64,000 nt of DNA from Janthinobacterium sp. TND4EL3 (GCF_900156175.1 NZ_FTMV01000005.1:1-64000), one strand, 5' to 3'; shown: positions 1 through 9,127, counted from the first letter of the stretch. The notes: a model not told the origin generated them from the sequence alone. A program made the numbers and translations.

Positions 1-780
1 GTCAAGGCAAAGTCCGGTTCCACCATCGTCGAAGTCACGCCCGAGTCCGCCGGCTGGACGCACGTGGGCTTTGCCGCGCACCGCCTGGCGCCCGGCGAGA
101 CCCTGAAGCTGGAGACGGGCAAGCGCGAGCTGTGTCTCGTCGTGCTGACGGGCACGGTCAACGTGCAGGCGGGTGGACAGACCTGGGACGCCATCGGCAA
201 GCGCGCCAGCGTCTTCGAGGACGTCTCGCCCTACGCCGTGTATGTGCCGCTGGAAACCACGGTCAGCATCACGGCCGTGAACGCCGCCGAGGTCGCCCTG
301 TGCAGCGCGCCGGCCACCCACCAGCGCCCGGCGCGCCTGATCGAACCGGCCAGCATGACGCGTTCCGTGCGCGGCAAGGGCGCGAATACCCGTTATGTGT
401 GCGACATCCTGCCGCAGACGGCCGAGGCGGACGGCTTGCTGGTGGTGGAAGTCGTCACGCCGTCCGGCCACTCGTCGAGCTATCCGCCGCACAAGCACGA
501 CAGCGACAATATTCCAACCGAGAGTTCGCTGGAGGAAACCTATTACCACCGGCTGAACCCCGAACAGGGCTTTGCCTACCAGCGCGTCTACACGGATGAC
601 CGCTCCATCGATGAAGCCATGGCCGTGGAAAACCACGACGTGGTGATGGTGCCGCGCGGCTACCACCCCGTCACCGTGCCGTATGGCTATGACGGCTATT
701 ACCTGAACGTGATGGCCGGCCCCAAGCGGGTCTGGCACTTTAAAAACGACCCGGCCCATGACTGGCTGATGACGAAATAA
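1..780 (+). CDS. iolB: 5-deoxy-glucuronate isomerase IolB (5' end outside the window)
   Basis: IolB isomerises 5-deoxy-glucuronate to 2-deoxy-5-keto-gluconate in cytoplasmic myo-inositol catabolism. The reading frame is open from base 1 and no start is visible, so a few N-terminal residues lie upstream; 259 residues are present against about 270 for the family. The cupin-type C-terminal half shows the HKHD motif followed by PTESSLEETYYHR and a late YDGYYLNVMAGPKR segment, all typical of IolB. The iolA homologue follows after 13 bases in the same direction, supporting an iol operon that begins to the left of the window. Family assignment is firm. Confidence 0.93.
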   Translation, partial: VKAKSGSTIVEVTPESAGWTHVGFAAHRLAPGETLKLETGKRELCLVVLTGTVNVQAGGQTWDAIGKRASVFEDVSPYAVYVPLETTVSITAVNAAEVALCSAPATHQRPARLIEPASMTRSVRGKGANTRYVCDILPQTAEADGLLVVEVVTPSGHSSSYPPHKHDSDNIPTESSLEETYYHRLNPEQGFAYQRVYTDDRSIDEAMAVENHDVVMVPRGYHPVTVPYGYDGYYLNVMAGPKRVWHFKNDPAHDWLMTK

Positions 781-793
781 CCAAGGATAAACA

Positions 794-2293
794 ATGACGA
801 CCCCGATGATCGGCCACTTTATTGGTGGCAACCCGATGGCCTCGCGCTCCGAGCGCACGAGCGACGTCTACAATCCCGCCACGGGCGCCGTGACGGCGAA
901 GGTTTCCCTGGCCACTTCCGTCGAACTGAACGCGGCCGTGGCTGCCGCCCACGCGGCCTTTCCCGCCTGGTCGCAAACGTCCCCTTTGCGCCGCGCCCGC
1001 GTCATGTTCAAGTTCAAGGAATTGCTGGAAGAACATGCCGACCAGCTGGCCGAGCTGATTACGCGTGAGCACGGCAAGGTCTTCACGGATGCCAAGGGAG
1101 AAGTGACGCGCGGCATCGAAGTGGTGGAATTTGCCTGCGGCATCCCGCAGATGATGAAGGGCGAGTATTCGGAACAGGTAGCCGGCGGCATCGACGCCTG
1201 GTCGATCCGCCAGGCGCTCGGTGTCTGCGTCGGCATCACGCCCTTCAACTTTCCCGTGATGGTGCCGATGTGGATGTTTCCGATGGCGATTGCCTGCGGC
1301 AATACGTTTGTATTAAAGCCGTCGGAGCGCGACCCGTCGGCCAGCCTGCTGCTGGCGCAGCTGCTGACGGACGCGGGCTTGCCGGACGGCGTCTTCAACG
1401 TGCTGCAGGGCGATAAAGAGGCCGTCGATGGCTTGCTGCACCACCCGGACGTGCGCGCCGTCAGCTTCGTCGGTTCCACGCCGATCGCCGAGTATATCTA
1501 TGCGACGGGCTGCGCGCAGGGCAAGCGCGTGCAGGCCCTGGGTGGCGCGAAAAACCACATGGTCGTCATGCCCGACGCGGATATTCCCCAGACGGTCGAC
1601 GCCCTGATGGGCGCCGCGTTCGGTTCGGCCGGCGAGCGCTGCATGGCCATTTCCGTCGTCGTGGCGGTGGGCAATGTGGCGGATCAATTGGTGGAAGCCC
1701 TGGTGCCCCGTATCGCGGCATTGAAGATCACGCAGGGCATGGACCTGTCGGCCGAGATGGGGCCGGTGGTGACGCAGGTGCACAAGGACAAGATCGCCGG
1801 CTATATCGCGCAAGGTGTGGAAGAGGGCGCCAAGCTCATCTGCGACGGGCGCGGCTTTGTCCTGCCCGGCCACGAGCACGGTTTTTTCCTCGGCGGCAGC
1901 CTGTTCGACCATGTCACGCCGGAGATGACGATCTACAAGGAAGAAATCTTCGGTCCCGTCCTCTGTATCGTGCGCGTGCCCGATTTCACGGCGGCACTGG
2001 ACCTCGTCAATGCGCATGAATACGGCAACGGCACGGCCATCTACACGCGCGACGGCAACACGGCGCGCGAATATACGCACCGGGTGCAGGTGGGGATGGT
2101 GGGAGTGAATGTGCCGATTCCCGTGCCGATGGCCTTCCACAGCTTCGGCGGCTGGAAGCGCAGCCTGTTCGGCGACCACCATGCGCACGGCCCGGAATCG
2201 GTGCGTTTCTATACCAAGCAGAAGGCGGTGACGCAGCGCTGGCCGGCCTCGACGGCGGCCGGGGCGGAGTTTGCCATGCCGACCTTGAAGTAA
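794..2293 (+). CDS. iolA: Methylmalonate-semialdehyde dehydrogenase (CoA-acylating), MmsA/IolA
   Basis: This 499-residue aldehyde dehydrogenase family protein oxidises malonate semialdehyde or methylmalonate semialdehyde to acetyl-CoA or propionyl-CoA, the last step of inositol (or valine) breakdown. The N-terminal half carries the [15 protein letters not shown] segment typical of MmsA, and the catalytic Cys lies at about residue 283 in GERCMAIS. The C-terminal [14 protein letters not shown] segment also fits. A purine-rich AAGGATAA precedes the ATG. Placement 13 bases after iolB argues for the inositol rather than the valine role. It is the last gene of this rightward cluster and converges on the phosphatase genes. 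Confidence 0.95.
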   Translation: MTTPMIGHFIGGNPMASRSERTSDVYNPATGAVTAKVSLATSVELNAAVAAAHAAFPAWSQTSPLRRARVMFKFKELLEEHADQLAELITREHGKVFTDAKGEVTRGIEVVEFACGIPQMMKGEYSEQVAGGIDAWSIRQALGVCVGITPFNFPVMVPMWMFPMAIACGNTFVLKPSERDPSASLLLAQLLTDAGLPDGVFNVLQGDKEAVDGLLHHPDVRAVSFVGSTPIAEYIYATGCAQGKRVQALGGAKNHMVVMPDADIPQTVDALMGAAFGSAGERCMAISVVVAVGNVADQLVEALVPRIAALKITQGMDLSAEMGPVVTQVHKDKIAGYIAQGVEEGAKLICDGRGFVLPGHEHGFFLGGSLFDHVTPEMTIYKEEIFGPVLCIVRVPDFTAALDLVNAHEYGNGTAIYTRDGNTAREYTHRVQVGMVGVNVPIPVPMAFHSFGGWKRSLFGDHHAHGPESVRFYTKQKAVTQRWPASTAAGAEFAMPTLK

Positions 2294-2301
2294 AGCGCGC
2301 T

Positions 2302-2336
2302 GGCGGCGCGCACTATCAGCGCGTCAGCGCGCCGCC
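2302..2336. terminator. Inverted repeat between convergent iolA and phosphatase genes
   Basis: A perfect 10-base inverted repeat (GGCGGCGCGC and GCGCGCCGCC, 15-base loop) sits just after the iolA stop and overlaps the stop codon of the leftward phosphatase. Position suggests a bidirectional transcript end. No U-tract follows on either strand, so intrinsic termination is not certain. Confidence 0.35.
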
Positions 2337-3910
2337 ACGTGTCCGTAGCAGGTTTTCAGTTTCGCATAGTCGTAAAAGACGCTGCCCGGCGCGATGCGGG
2401 CGCCGTCGCAAGCGGCCTGGAAGTCCGTTTCCTTTTCGTTGTACAGCAGGCGCACGATGAGCTGTCCTGCGTCGTTGCGGTACACATCCCACTGCATATT
2501 GGCCGCCAGCGGCGAGACGCTCTGGCCGCGCCATGGATTGTCTGCATAACTGTAGCTGACCGATGCCGGCAAGGGGGCCAGCGCCTGCTGCAAGCCCATG
2601 GCCGACGCGAGCGGAATAATCATCTCGGCGTGCGTGAAGCGCAGCTTGGCCGCGTGGCGCACATCTCCCCTGGCCAGCGCATCGACCTCATTGAAAAAAT
2701 CGTCGCGCAAGGCCAGCGCGAAGCGCCACGTCACACCGCTGCTTTCCGTGGTGGCCGGTCCCTTCTGGTAAAAATCCTCGTGGTCGGCGACATAGGCGTA
2801 GTAGCGGGCGTCCTCGGCAGGCATGTAGCGGCTGAAATCGGCCGGCATTTCATGCCGCATGCCGGCGGTGATCGCATACAGCTCGTACAATTTCGTCGCG
2901 GCGGCATTCAGGCTGCGAATCACGGTCTTGCCGCTGCCCGTCATGGTGCGCGTGAACTTGCCGTCGGCGCTGGTGAAGGTGTAGCTGCCCGTGTCCGCAT
3001 AGCTGGCGCGGCCGCCTTCAAACTGGTCGAGGAAGGCGGGAGAAAACAGCCGTTCGAGCACGTGGCGCGCATGTGCGGTCGCCGCAGGCAGCCTGGCCGG
3101 GGCGCCCATCAGCGCATGCAGCTGCTTGCTTCGTTCATAGTACTGGTAGGCCTGGCTGGCGGCATAGGTGGCGTAATACGGGTTGGCCGGATCGGTGACG
3201 CGGTCTGTCTGCGGCGCCAGCTTGTGCGCGTACAGCAGGAAGCGGTTGACGCCATCGGGCTGCAATATCGGCTGTACCGCAGGCTTGCGCCCCTGCGGAT
3301 ATGGCGCCGGCGCGGGCGGTAGATATACCAAGGGTGTCAGCGCTGGCGCGTGTTCGAGCAGCGACTGCGTGAAGAAGCGTGCGCTGTCGCGCGCGCGGTC
3401 CACGCCGGAATGGATGGTGAGGAGCTGTCGCGGCGCTGTCGCGGCGTCCTTTCCCACCTGCGCGAACAGGGCCGGCAGGCGCGCCAGCATGCGCACGGCC
3501 AGCTGCCGATGCTCGTCGATACCCGTCTGCGACAGATTGCCGTAGCCGGGCCGCTCGATGCCTCCCACGCCATAGCCGAGCAAGGCATTGGCCTTCATCA
3601 GGGCCAGGATGTCGGGACCGAGTTCGCGGCCCAGGGGCGTGAGCGCATCCTGCGCGGCGGCCTGCTGCCACATCGCATACAGGGCCGCGTCGTTCTTCAT
3701 GCTGGTGAGCCCGCGCGAACCGTGGCGCGCCACCAGTTGCGTGAAGATGGGCTGGAAGCCGGCCGGCGGCGCGGCGTAGGTGGCCGGGTCCTGCTGCGGC
3801 GCATATGGCGTCTTGGTCTGGTAATGGCCTTCGACGGCCAGCGTGGGGCCGGCGCATATGGCGAGGGCCAGGGCCAGCGGGATGCTGGCCAGGGGAAGCG
3901 ATGGAGGCAT
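2324..3910 (-). CDS. Exported histidine-type acid phosphatase, MINPP/phytase-like (paralogue 1)
   Basis: This 528-residue member of the histidine phosphatase superfamily, branch 2, starts with a Sec signal peptide (hydrophobic LPLASIPLALALAICAG, cleavage near AVEG). The phosphohistidine motif is RHGSRG near residue 65 and the proton-donor region reads FTHAEMIIPLA. An HAE motif, rather than HD, is the hallmark of multiple inositol polyphosphate phosphatases, so phytate or lower inositol phosphates in the periplasm are the likely substrates; this is family inference. It is closely similar along its length to the next gene upstream and both point left, which indicates tandem duplication. Its ribosome site is weak (GGACCCCC before ATG). 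Confidence 0.85.
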   Translation of the reverse strand: MPPSLPLASIPLALALAICAGPTLAVEGHYQTKTPYAPQQDPATYAAPPAGFQPIFTQLVARHGSRGLTSMKNDAALYAMWQQAAAQDALTPLGRELGPDILALMKANALLGYGVGGIERPGYGNLSQTGIDEHRQLAVRMLARLPALFAQVGKDAATAPRQLLTIHSGVDRARDSARFFTQSLLEHAPALTPLVYLPPAPAPYPQGRKPAVQPILQPDGVNRFLLYAHKLAPQTDRVTDPANPYYATYAASQAYQYYERSKQLHALMGAPARLPAATAHARHVLERLFSPAFLDQFEGGRASYADTGSYTFTSADGKFTRTMTGSGKTVIRSLNAAATKLYELYAITAGMRHEMPADFSRYMPAEDARYYAYVADHEDFYQKGPATTESSGVTWRFALALRDDFFNEVDALARGDVRHAAKLRFTHAEMIIPLASAMGLQQALAPLPASVSYSYADNPWRGQSVSPLAANMQWDVYRNDAGQLIVRLLYNEKETDFQAACDGARIAPGSVFYDYAKLKTCYGHVAAR

Positions 3911-4005
3911 GGGGGTCCGTGACGTGATGAGTTCCTGGGCGCAAGCCTAGCATCAAACGCCAAACTGGCGGGCACGGCTGGAGCCGGCCCGCCCACGCTT
4001 ACCGC

Positions 4006-5616
4006 TTACTGCGCCACGTGGCCGTAGCAGGTCTTCAGCTTCGCATACACATAGAAATGGCTGCCGGCCGCATGGCGGGCGCCATCGCAGGCGGCCTGGA
4101 AGTCGGTTTCCTTTTCGTTGTACAGCAGCTTGACCAGCACATTGCCGCTGGCGTCGCGGTACACGTCCCACTGCATGTTGGCCGCCATCGGTGCCACGTA
4201 CAGGCCGCGCCAGCTGCTGTTGTCATAACTGTAGGTCTGCGCCGCCGGCAGCGCGCCGACGACGGTCTTCAGGCCCATGGCCGTGGCCAGCGGGATGATG
4301 GCTTCCGCATGCGTGAAGCGCAGCTTGGCGCCGTGCGACAGGTCGCCGCGCGCGATGGCGTCCACTTCCGTGAAGAAGTCCTCGCGCAGCGCGCGCACGT
4401 AGTTCCAGGTGACGCCGGCGCTTTCCGTGGTGCCGGGACCCTTGTTGTAGAAATCCTGGTAATCCTGCACGAAGGCCTGGTACTTGGCCGCGTCCGACGG
4501 CATGTACTGCACGAAGTCGGCTTTGACCTCGTTCGTCATGCCGGCCATGATGGCGTACAGGTTGTACAGCACGGAAGCTGCATCGGCCAGGCCCTTGATG
4601 GTGGTCTCGCCGTCGCCGGTGACAGTGTTGGTGAACTTGCCGTCGTCGCTGGTGAAACTGTAGGTGCCCGTATTGGCGAAGCTGTAGGTGCCGTTGTCGA
4701 TCTTGTCGACAAACGGCTTGCTAAACAGCCGTTCCAGCACTGCACGGCCCAGGGTGCGCGCCGTGGCGTCCGTGTCGATGGCCGTGTACTTGGCCAGGAA
4801 GTCGGGGCTTTTCAGGTAGTTCTGGTAGGCCTGGCTGTCCTGGTAGGTCTGGTAGTAGCCGTCGAGGGCATCGGTGACGAGGTCCGTCTTCGGCACCAGC
4901 TTGTGCGCATACAGCAGGAAGCGGTTGGTGCCGTTCGGCTGCGCCACGGGCTTGCCGGCCGGGTAGCCGGCCGGCGCTGGCGGCAGGGTGATCAGCGGCG
5001 CGACGTTGGGTGCCGTGGCGGCCAGCGACTGCGCAAAATATGCGGCGCTGTCCTTGGCGCGGTCCACGCCGGAACTGACGGTGACGATCTTGCGCGGCGC
5101 GCTGGCGGCGCTCGCGCCCAGTTGCGTGAACAGGGCGGGCAGGCGCGCCAGCATGCGCACGGCCAGCTGCTTGTGCTCATTGATGCCCGTCTGCGACAGG
5201 TTGCCGTAGCCGGGCGCCGTGATGCCGTCCACGCCGTAGCCGAGCAGCGCGTTGGCCTTCATCAGTTTCAGGATGTCGGCGCCCAGCTTTTGCCCCAGCG
5301 GCGTGAGCGCATCGTCGGCGGCGGCCCTTTGCCAGACGTTGTAGAAGGCGGCGTCGTACTTCATGCTCGACAGGCCGCGCGAACCGTGGCGCGCCACCAG
5401 TTCGGTGAACACGGGCGCGTAGCCGGCCGGTGCCGCTTCATACGTGGCCGCGTCCTGCTGCGGCGTGTACGGCGTCTTGGTCTGGTAATAGGTGGCGGTC
5501 GGCGGCGTCACAGGGGGCGTCACCGGCGGCGTGACAGGGGGCGGCGTATCGTCGCCGCCACAGGCGGCCAGGGAGAGCATCAGGATGGACAGGGGAAGAT
5601 GGCGTGCATGCAGCAT
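4006..5616 (-). CDS. Lipoprotein histidine-type acid phosphatase, MINPP/phytase-like (paralogue 2)
   Basis: This 536-residue paralogue of the neighbouring phosphatase shares the RHGSRGLSSMK and FTHAEAIIPLATAMG motifs with it. Unlike the first copy it has a lipobox (LSLAAC) after a short hydrophobic stretch, then a tandem PPVT linker, so it is probably a lipid-anchored enzyme held off the membrane by a flexible proline spacer. The same MINPP-like role in dephosphorylating inositol phosphates is inferred. AAAGGAAACGCC precedes the ATG, a good ribosome site. It lies between the other phosphatase and a phospholipase C/acid phosphatase gene, all leftward with gaps under 100 bases, so one transcript is plausible. 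Confidence 0.86.
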   Translation of the reverse strand: MLHARHLPLSILMLSLAACGGDDTPPPVTPPVTPPVTPPTATYYQTKTPYTPQQDAATYEAAPAGYAPVFTELVARHGSRGLSSMKYDAAFYNVWQRAAADDALTPLGQKLGADILKLMKANALLGYGVDGITAPGYGNLSQTGINEHKQLAVRMLARLPALFTQLGASAASAPRKIVTVSSGVDRAKDSAAYFAQSLAATAPNVAPLITLPPAPAGYPAGKPVAQPNGTNRFLLYAHKLVPKTDLVTDALDGYYQTYQDSQAYQNYLKSPDFLAKYTAIDTDATARTLGRAVLERLFSKPFVDKIDNGTYSFANTGTYSFTSDDGKFTNTVTGDGETTIKGLADAASVLYNLYAIMAGMTNEVKADFVQYMPSDAAKYQAFVQDYQDFYNKGPGTTESAGVTWNYVRALREDFFTEVDAIARGDLSHGAKLRFTHAEAIIPLATAMGLKTVVGALPAAQTYSYDNSSWRGLYVAPMAANMQWDVYRDASGNVLVKLLYNEKETDFQAACDGARHAAGSHFYVYAKLKTCYGHVAQ

Positions 5617-5694
5617 GGCGTTTCCTTTGGATATGAGTTGCCCGGGCGCGCCGCGCAGGACGGCGCACCCAGGGCAGACAGGCAGGAGGGGGGA

Positions 5695-7095
5695 TTACAG
5701 CTTGAGGGCCTTGGCCAGGCTGTTGGCGCGCGCATCGCGCTCGCTCAATGGCGCCAGGCCATGGCGTTCCTCGATGAACTTCAGGATCGACACGGTTTCA
5801 TACTCGGTATGGTCGATATGCCCGCCTTCGCTGAACGGCGAGATGACGAGGGCGGGGATGCGCGTGGCCGGGCCGAAGCGGTCGCCTTTGGGCGGCGCCA
5901 CGTGGTCCCAGAAACCGCCGTTTTCATCGGTGGTGACGATGATGACGGTATCCTTCCATTGCGGGCCTTCCATGATGGCGTTGATGATGGCCACGCCCTC
6001 GTCGTCGCCGGCCGCCACGCTCGATTTGTCCATCCCCGGATGCATGTTCTTCTTGCCCATGGGCTTGTAGAACGAGACGGGCGGCAGCTTGCCCGCCTGG
6101 ACATCGGCGATCATGTCGGAACGGTCCTTCAGGTGCGTGGCGCGCTGCTGCGGGCTGTCGATGAAGCGCTTGAAGTAGGTGAATGGCTGGTGATGATACG
6201 AGAAATCGTCGGCCTTCTTGCCCGACTTGGTCGAGGCGACGGCGATGTCGTAGCCGTCCGCATAATAGACCCACGAGATACCCTTGTCCGTCAGGCGGTC
6301 GCCGATGGTGGGCATGGTTTGCGGCGGCAGGAAGGTCTGCTTCTTGGTCGGATCGAACAGCAGCGGGCCCTGCATGGTGTTGACGGCGTAGCCGTCCTGC
6401 GTCACTTCCGCTTCCTCGCCCTTCTTGTGGCCGGTGCCGCGCTCATCCTGGGCGACGATGGACTTGGGCGCGTTCGGGAACACGGGCGTGCAGGCGCAGG
6501 TCAGCCACATGTGGTTAAGGAAGGAACCGCCGTAGGCGGACTGGAAAAAGCGGTCGGCCAGGGTGTAGCGCTGCGCCAAGGCCCACAGTTTGAGCTTGCT
6601 GCCGTCGAAATAGCCCATGGGCAGGGCGCCCGTGTTGCCCTCGACGACGAAGCGGTCGTTCTTGCCGTCGTTGATCTGGCGCTTGTGCGTCCAGAATGCA
6701 TGCACGGGACTGGCCGTCTTGTCGCCCAGCGACACGCTCGGCTCCATGTGGAAGGGCGCGTTGGCGATGTCGCCCTTGAAGCGCTGGTCCAGGCCGCCCT
6801 TGTCGAGCGCCACGGCCGGCAGCATCGCATACGGCTTGCCATCGGGGCCGGTCTGCGTGGTGGTGTCCGGCGACCGGCCATTGGCGATGCCGTCGGCGCC
6901 TGGGAAGGTGCCGAACAGATGGTCGAAGCTGCGGTTTTCCATGTACACGACGACGATCTGGCCGATCTTCGCCAGCTTCGGATCGGCGGCGGCTGTGGCA
7001 GCGGTATTGTGCTGCATGCCGGCGGGGGTGGTGCAGGCCGCCAGGCCGATGGCCCCGGCGCCGAACAGGGCGATTCTTAGAACGTGGTTCAACAT
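5695..7095 (-). CDS. Phospholipase C / AcpA-type acid phosphatase lipoprotein (alkaline phosphatase superfamily)
   Basis: This 466-residue phosphoesterase belongs to the PLC/AcpA branch of the alkaline phosphatase superfamily. The early ENRSFDHLFGTFPGADG segment is the typical metal- and nucleophile-site signature, and a later VTTDENGGFWDHVAPP motif supplies further ligands. The N-terminus has a lipobox (IGLAAC), so it is exported and lipid-anchored. I chose the ATG at 7095 because AAGGAGACT lies just upstream; an in-frame extension has no such site and lacks an N-terminal signal. Substrate (phospholipid head groups or general phosphomonoesters) cannot be decided from sequence. It heads the phosphatase gene set and has LacI-type palindromes about 80-105 bases upstream. 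Confidence 0.82.
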   Translation of the reverse strand: MLNHVLRIALFGAGAIGLAACTTPAGMQHNTAATAAADPKLAKIGQIVVVYMENRSFDHLFGTFPGADGIANGRSPDTTTQTGPDGKPYAMLPAVALDKGGLDQRFKGDIANAPFHMEPSVSLGDKTASPVHAFWTHKRQINDGKNDRFVVEGNTGALPMGYFDGSKLKLWALAQRYTLADRFFQSAYGGSFLNHMWLTCACTPVFPNAPKSIVAQDERGTGHKKGEEAEVTQDGYAVNTMQGPLLFDPTKKQTFLPPQTMPTIGDRLTDKGISWVYYADGYDIAVASTKSGKKADDFSYHHQPFTYFKRFIDSPQQRATHLKDRSDMIADVQAGKLPPVSFYKPMGKKNMHPGMDKSSVAAGDDEGVAIINAIMEGPQWKDTVIIVTTDENGGFWDHVAPPKGDRFGPATRIPALVISPFSEGGHIDHTEYETVSILKFIEERHGLAPLSERDARANSLAKALKL

Positions 7096-7171
7096 AACAG
7101 TCTCCTTGATGCGCCTCCGTGGACGGGGCGCTTTTTTTAGTGGTGTGGCCAGAACAGGCTTTTTGAAGAAA

Positions 7172-7200
7172 TTGCACACGTGTGCAGCACGCGTGTGCAA
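7172..7200. promoter_or_regulatory. Probable LacI-family operator pair upstream of the phosphatase genes
   Basis: The sequence holds a perfect 14-base palindrome with a central CpG (TGCACACGTGTGCA, 7173-7186) and a second, imperfect one centred 13 bases away. Read together, TTGCACACG and CGTGTGCAA form a perfect 9-base inverted repeat with an 11-base spacer. Central-CpG palindromes are the usual LacI-family operator form. It lies between a lacI-type gene and the phosphatase genes, both leftward, so control of 5695-7095 and the two genes below is the simplest reading. Confidence 0.5.
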
Positions 7201-7338
7201 ACAGTAACCCGGATTTTTTTCGATGTCAACAAGTACAGGCGGGGGATGAAAAAGTGTGGAAAACGGGGAACGGCGGGCGCTGCGGGGCGGTGGCGGGCGG
7301 CAGACGACGGCGTTGCGCCATCTGCCATGCCGAAGCGC

Positions 7339-8358
7339 TTAGCGCGTCGTGCCGCGCCGCACCAGCGTGACGGGGACTTCCTTCAGGCGGCCCGGCATGG
7401 CAAATTTTTCCATGCGCTCGACCAGGCTCTTGACGGCGCGGCGCGCCAGTTCGCCCGCATCCTGGCGGATGGTGGTCAGCTGGTAGGCGTCGAGCGCCGC
7501 CATGGGAATGTCATCGAAGCCGATCACCTGCAATTGCGCGGGCACGTCGATGCCGTACTTGCTGCGCGCCGCGTCGATGAAGCCGCAGGCGATCAGGTCG
7601 GTGGCGCAAAAGACGCCGTCGGGCAGCTTGCCCGAGGCGAGCAGGGCGTCGGCCGCTTCCTGGCCCGCCTGGTAGCCGATGGCGTCGGCCAGGTATTCGA
7701 CGGCCGTGCAGCGCTTCTTCGCCACGGCCGGCGCCAGGTGGTCGAGGAAGGCCTTGCCGCGCGCGATGCCGCTGAAACTGCTGGCGCGCGTGTTGACGAA
7801 GGCCAGCCGTTTGGCGCCGCTGTCGAGCAGGGTGCTGGCCGCCAGTTCGCCGCCGTGGCGGTTGTCGCTGTTGACCACGTCCACGCCCTTCAGGTCGCGT
7901 GCGCGGTTGATCATGGCCACCGGCACTTGCCGCTGCAGGTATTCCGTGGCGACGGCGGACGGCGGCGAGCCGGACGTCATGATGACGCCGGAAATCTTGT
8001 AGCTGAGGAGGATGCGCAGCAGTTCGCTGAGGCGCTCGGGATCTTCCGCATTCATCAGCAGCGGCACCAGCGCATGTTCGCTCAGGCTGCGCGTGACTTC
8101 GCCCAGCAGGGCCACGCGGAACGGGTCCGTGAAGCCCGTGATGACGACGCCCACCAGATTGCTCTGGCCCTGGTTCATGCTGCGCGCCAGGATGTTGACC
8201 TGGTAGCCCAGCGACTGCGCCGCTTCCATCACGCGGGCCCGCGTTTCGGGCGCCACGCTGGCGCCGGGCGTGAACGTGCGCGAGACGGCAGAGCGCGAGA
8301 CGCCGGCCCGTTTGGCGACGTCCACCGAAGTGACCCAGGACTTGTCTTTTTGTTCCAT
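7339..8358 (-). CDS. LacI-family transcriptional regulator
   Basis: This is a 339-residue LacI/GalR repressor of normal length. The N-terminal helix-turn-helix reads VTSVDVAKRAGVSRSAVSRTF, followed by the hinge (ARSMNQGQSNLVGVV) and a periplasmic-binding-protein-like ligand domain that ends at VTLVRRGTTR. The ATG at 8358 gives the standard N-terminus; no clear ribosome site is visible before it, and longer in-frame starts would add low-complexity residues. Its ligand is unknown. Neighbours (iol genes, inositol-phosphate phosphatases, a PLC-like enzyme) make an inositol- or sugar-phosphate-related signal likely, but that is inference. A GCGGCG-CAA-CGCCGC repeat about 45 bases upstream could serve autoregulation. 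Confidence 0.9.
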   Translation of the reverse strand: MEQKDKSWVTSVDVAKRAGVSRSAVSRTFTPGASVAPETRARVMEAAQSLGYQVNILARSMNQGQSNLVGVVITGFTDPFRVALLGEVTRSLSEHALVPLLMNAEDPERLSELLRILLSYKISGVIMTSGSPPSAVATEYLQRQVPVAMINRARDLKGVDVVNSDNRHGGELAASTLLDSGAKRLAFVNTRASSFSGIARGKAFLDHLAPAVAKKRCTAVEYLADAIGYQAGQEAADALLASGKLPDGVFCATDLIACGFIDAARSKYGIDVPAQLQVIGFDDIPMAALDAYQLTTIRQDAGELARRAVKSLVERMEKFAMPGRLKEVPVTLVRRGTTR

Positions 8359-8770
8359 TGACGGTGTAGATGATTGAGAGGCCGATGCACGATGCGGTGC
8401 GGCGCAACGCCGCGCCATCATCTTAGCCGAAAATCCCGGCCGCGGCGCGAACTGAATGCCAGTCAGAATGCCAGTTGTCGGACAGGATGACATGGCGCCA
8501 GCCGAGAGCGTTGCTGATGTTGAGCGCCAGGGCCATTCATGGCTTGCCAGCCCAGGCGTGCAATCCGGATCGGGAGGCCCGCCGGGTGCCTGGCGCGCGG
8601 ATCGCCGCCCGCTGGCTGTAAAGCGAGCGCCGATGCTGCCCAAGGCTGGGCGACGGACATCAGGTTTCAAAGACCGCGGATGAGAGTCATTGTCGGCGCC
8701 AGCTTGTCACGATCCCTGCTTGCAGGGGGCAGGTGTTGCATACAGGCCGCATGCGCGACGGCCGGCAATG
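8359..8770. other. Intergenic stretch without a recognised gene
   Basis: About 410 bases between lacI and the tRNA terminator. Short open frames exist on both strands but none has a ribosome site, family motifs or plausible composition. Apart from the small GCGGCG/CGCCGC inverted repeat at 8399-8413, which may belong to the lacI promoter, I see nothing supportable. Confidence 0.5.
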
Positions 8771-8804
8771 AAAAAACCCGCCGCTGCACGGGGCAGGGCG
8801 GGTT
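8771..8804 (-). terminator. Rho-independent terminator of the tRNA-Met transcript
   Basis: Read leftward, AACCCGCC pairs with GGCGGGTT around a short arm-loop, followed by a run of six T. It lies 20 bases after the second tRNA-Met and in the right orientation to end that transcript. Confidence 0.8.
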
Positions 8805-8823
8805 CATCAGTGCTGCAAATTCT

Positions 8824-8900
8824 TGGTGGTGATAGGTGGACTTGAACCACCGACCCCAGCATTATGAATGCTGTGCTCTAACCAACTGAGCTATATCACC
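8824..8900 (-). tRNA. tRNA-Met (CAT anticodon), downstream copy
   Basis: The 77-base cloverleaf has a seven-pair acceptor stem (GGTGATA/TATCACC), D-arm AGCTCAGTTGGTTAGAGC, anticodon stem CAGCA/TGCTG around loop TTCATAA, T-arm with GTTCAAG, and an encoded CCA. The anticodon is CAT. Overall form fits elongator tRNA-Met; an Ile2 (lysidine) identity cannot be fully excluded by eye. It is identical to the copy at 8960-9036. Confidence 0.93.
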
Positions 8901-8959
8901 AAACAGACCGGTCAGACCGGATGCTGGTTTTGACCAGGTGAAACCTGATCGATGTTCTT

Positions 8960-9036
8960 TGGTGGTGATAGGTGGACTTGAACCACCGACCCCAGCATTA
9001 TGAATGCTGTGCTCTAACCAACTGAGCTATATCACC
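8960..9036 (-). tRNA. tRNA-Met (CAT anticodon), upstream copy
   Basis: Same 77-base sequence as the copy at 8824-8900, including CCA, with a 59-base spacer between the two. Both point left and share the terminator at 8771-8804. The tandem arrangement follows miaA. Confidence 0.93.
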
Positions 9037-9127
9037 CAACAGCCGAGCATTATCCAGTCTTCCCATTTCCTTGTCAATGCCGGCGCAAAAAAATGTGCGG
9101 ATTTTTCGTGGTGCATTCTTGTCGTGG

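Noticed and set aside
5510..5550. Short GC-rich tandem repeat as a phase-variable tract
   Set aside because: It encodes the PPVT linker in frame; units are multiples of three bases, so copy changes would alter linker length but not switch the gene off.
4018..7080. An open frame of about 1,020 codons on the + strand opposite the phosphatase genes
   Set aside because: It is antisense to two genes with clear motifs, signal sequences and ribosome sites. Its translation is rich in Arg, Gly, His and Val with no domain, as expected for the complementary frame of GC-rich coding DNA.
8824..9036. Two tandem tRNA genes as an integration site for a genomic island
   Set aside because: Both copies are complete and identical with CCA ends, share one terminator, and no integrase or partial tRNA repeat lies around them.
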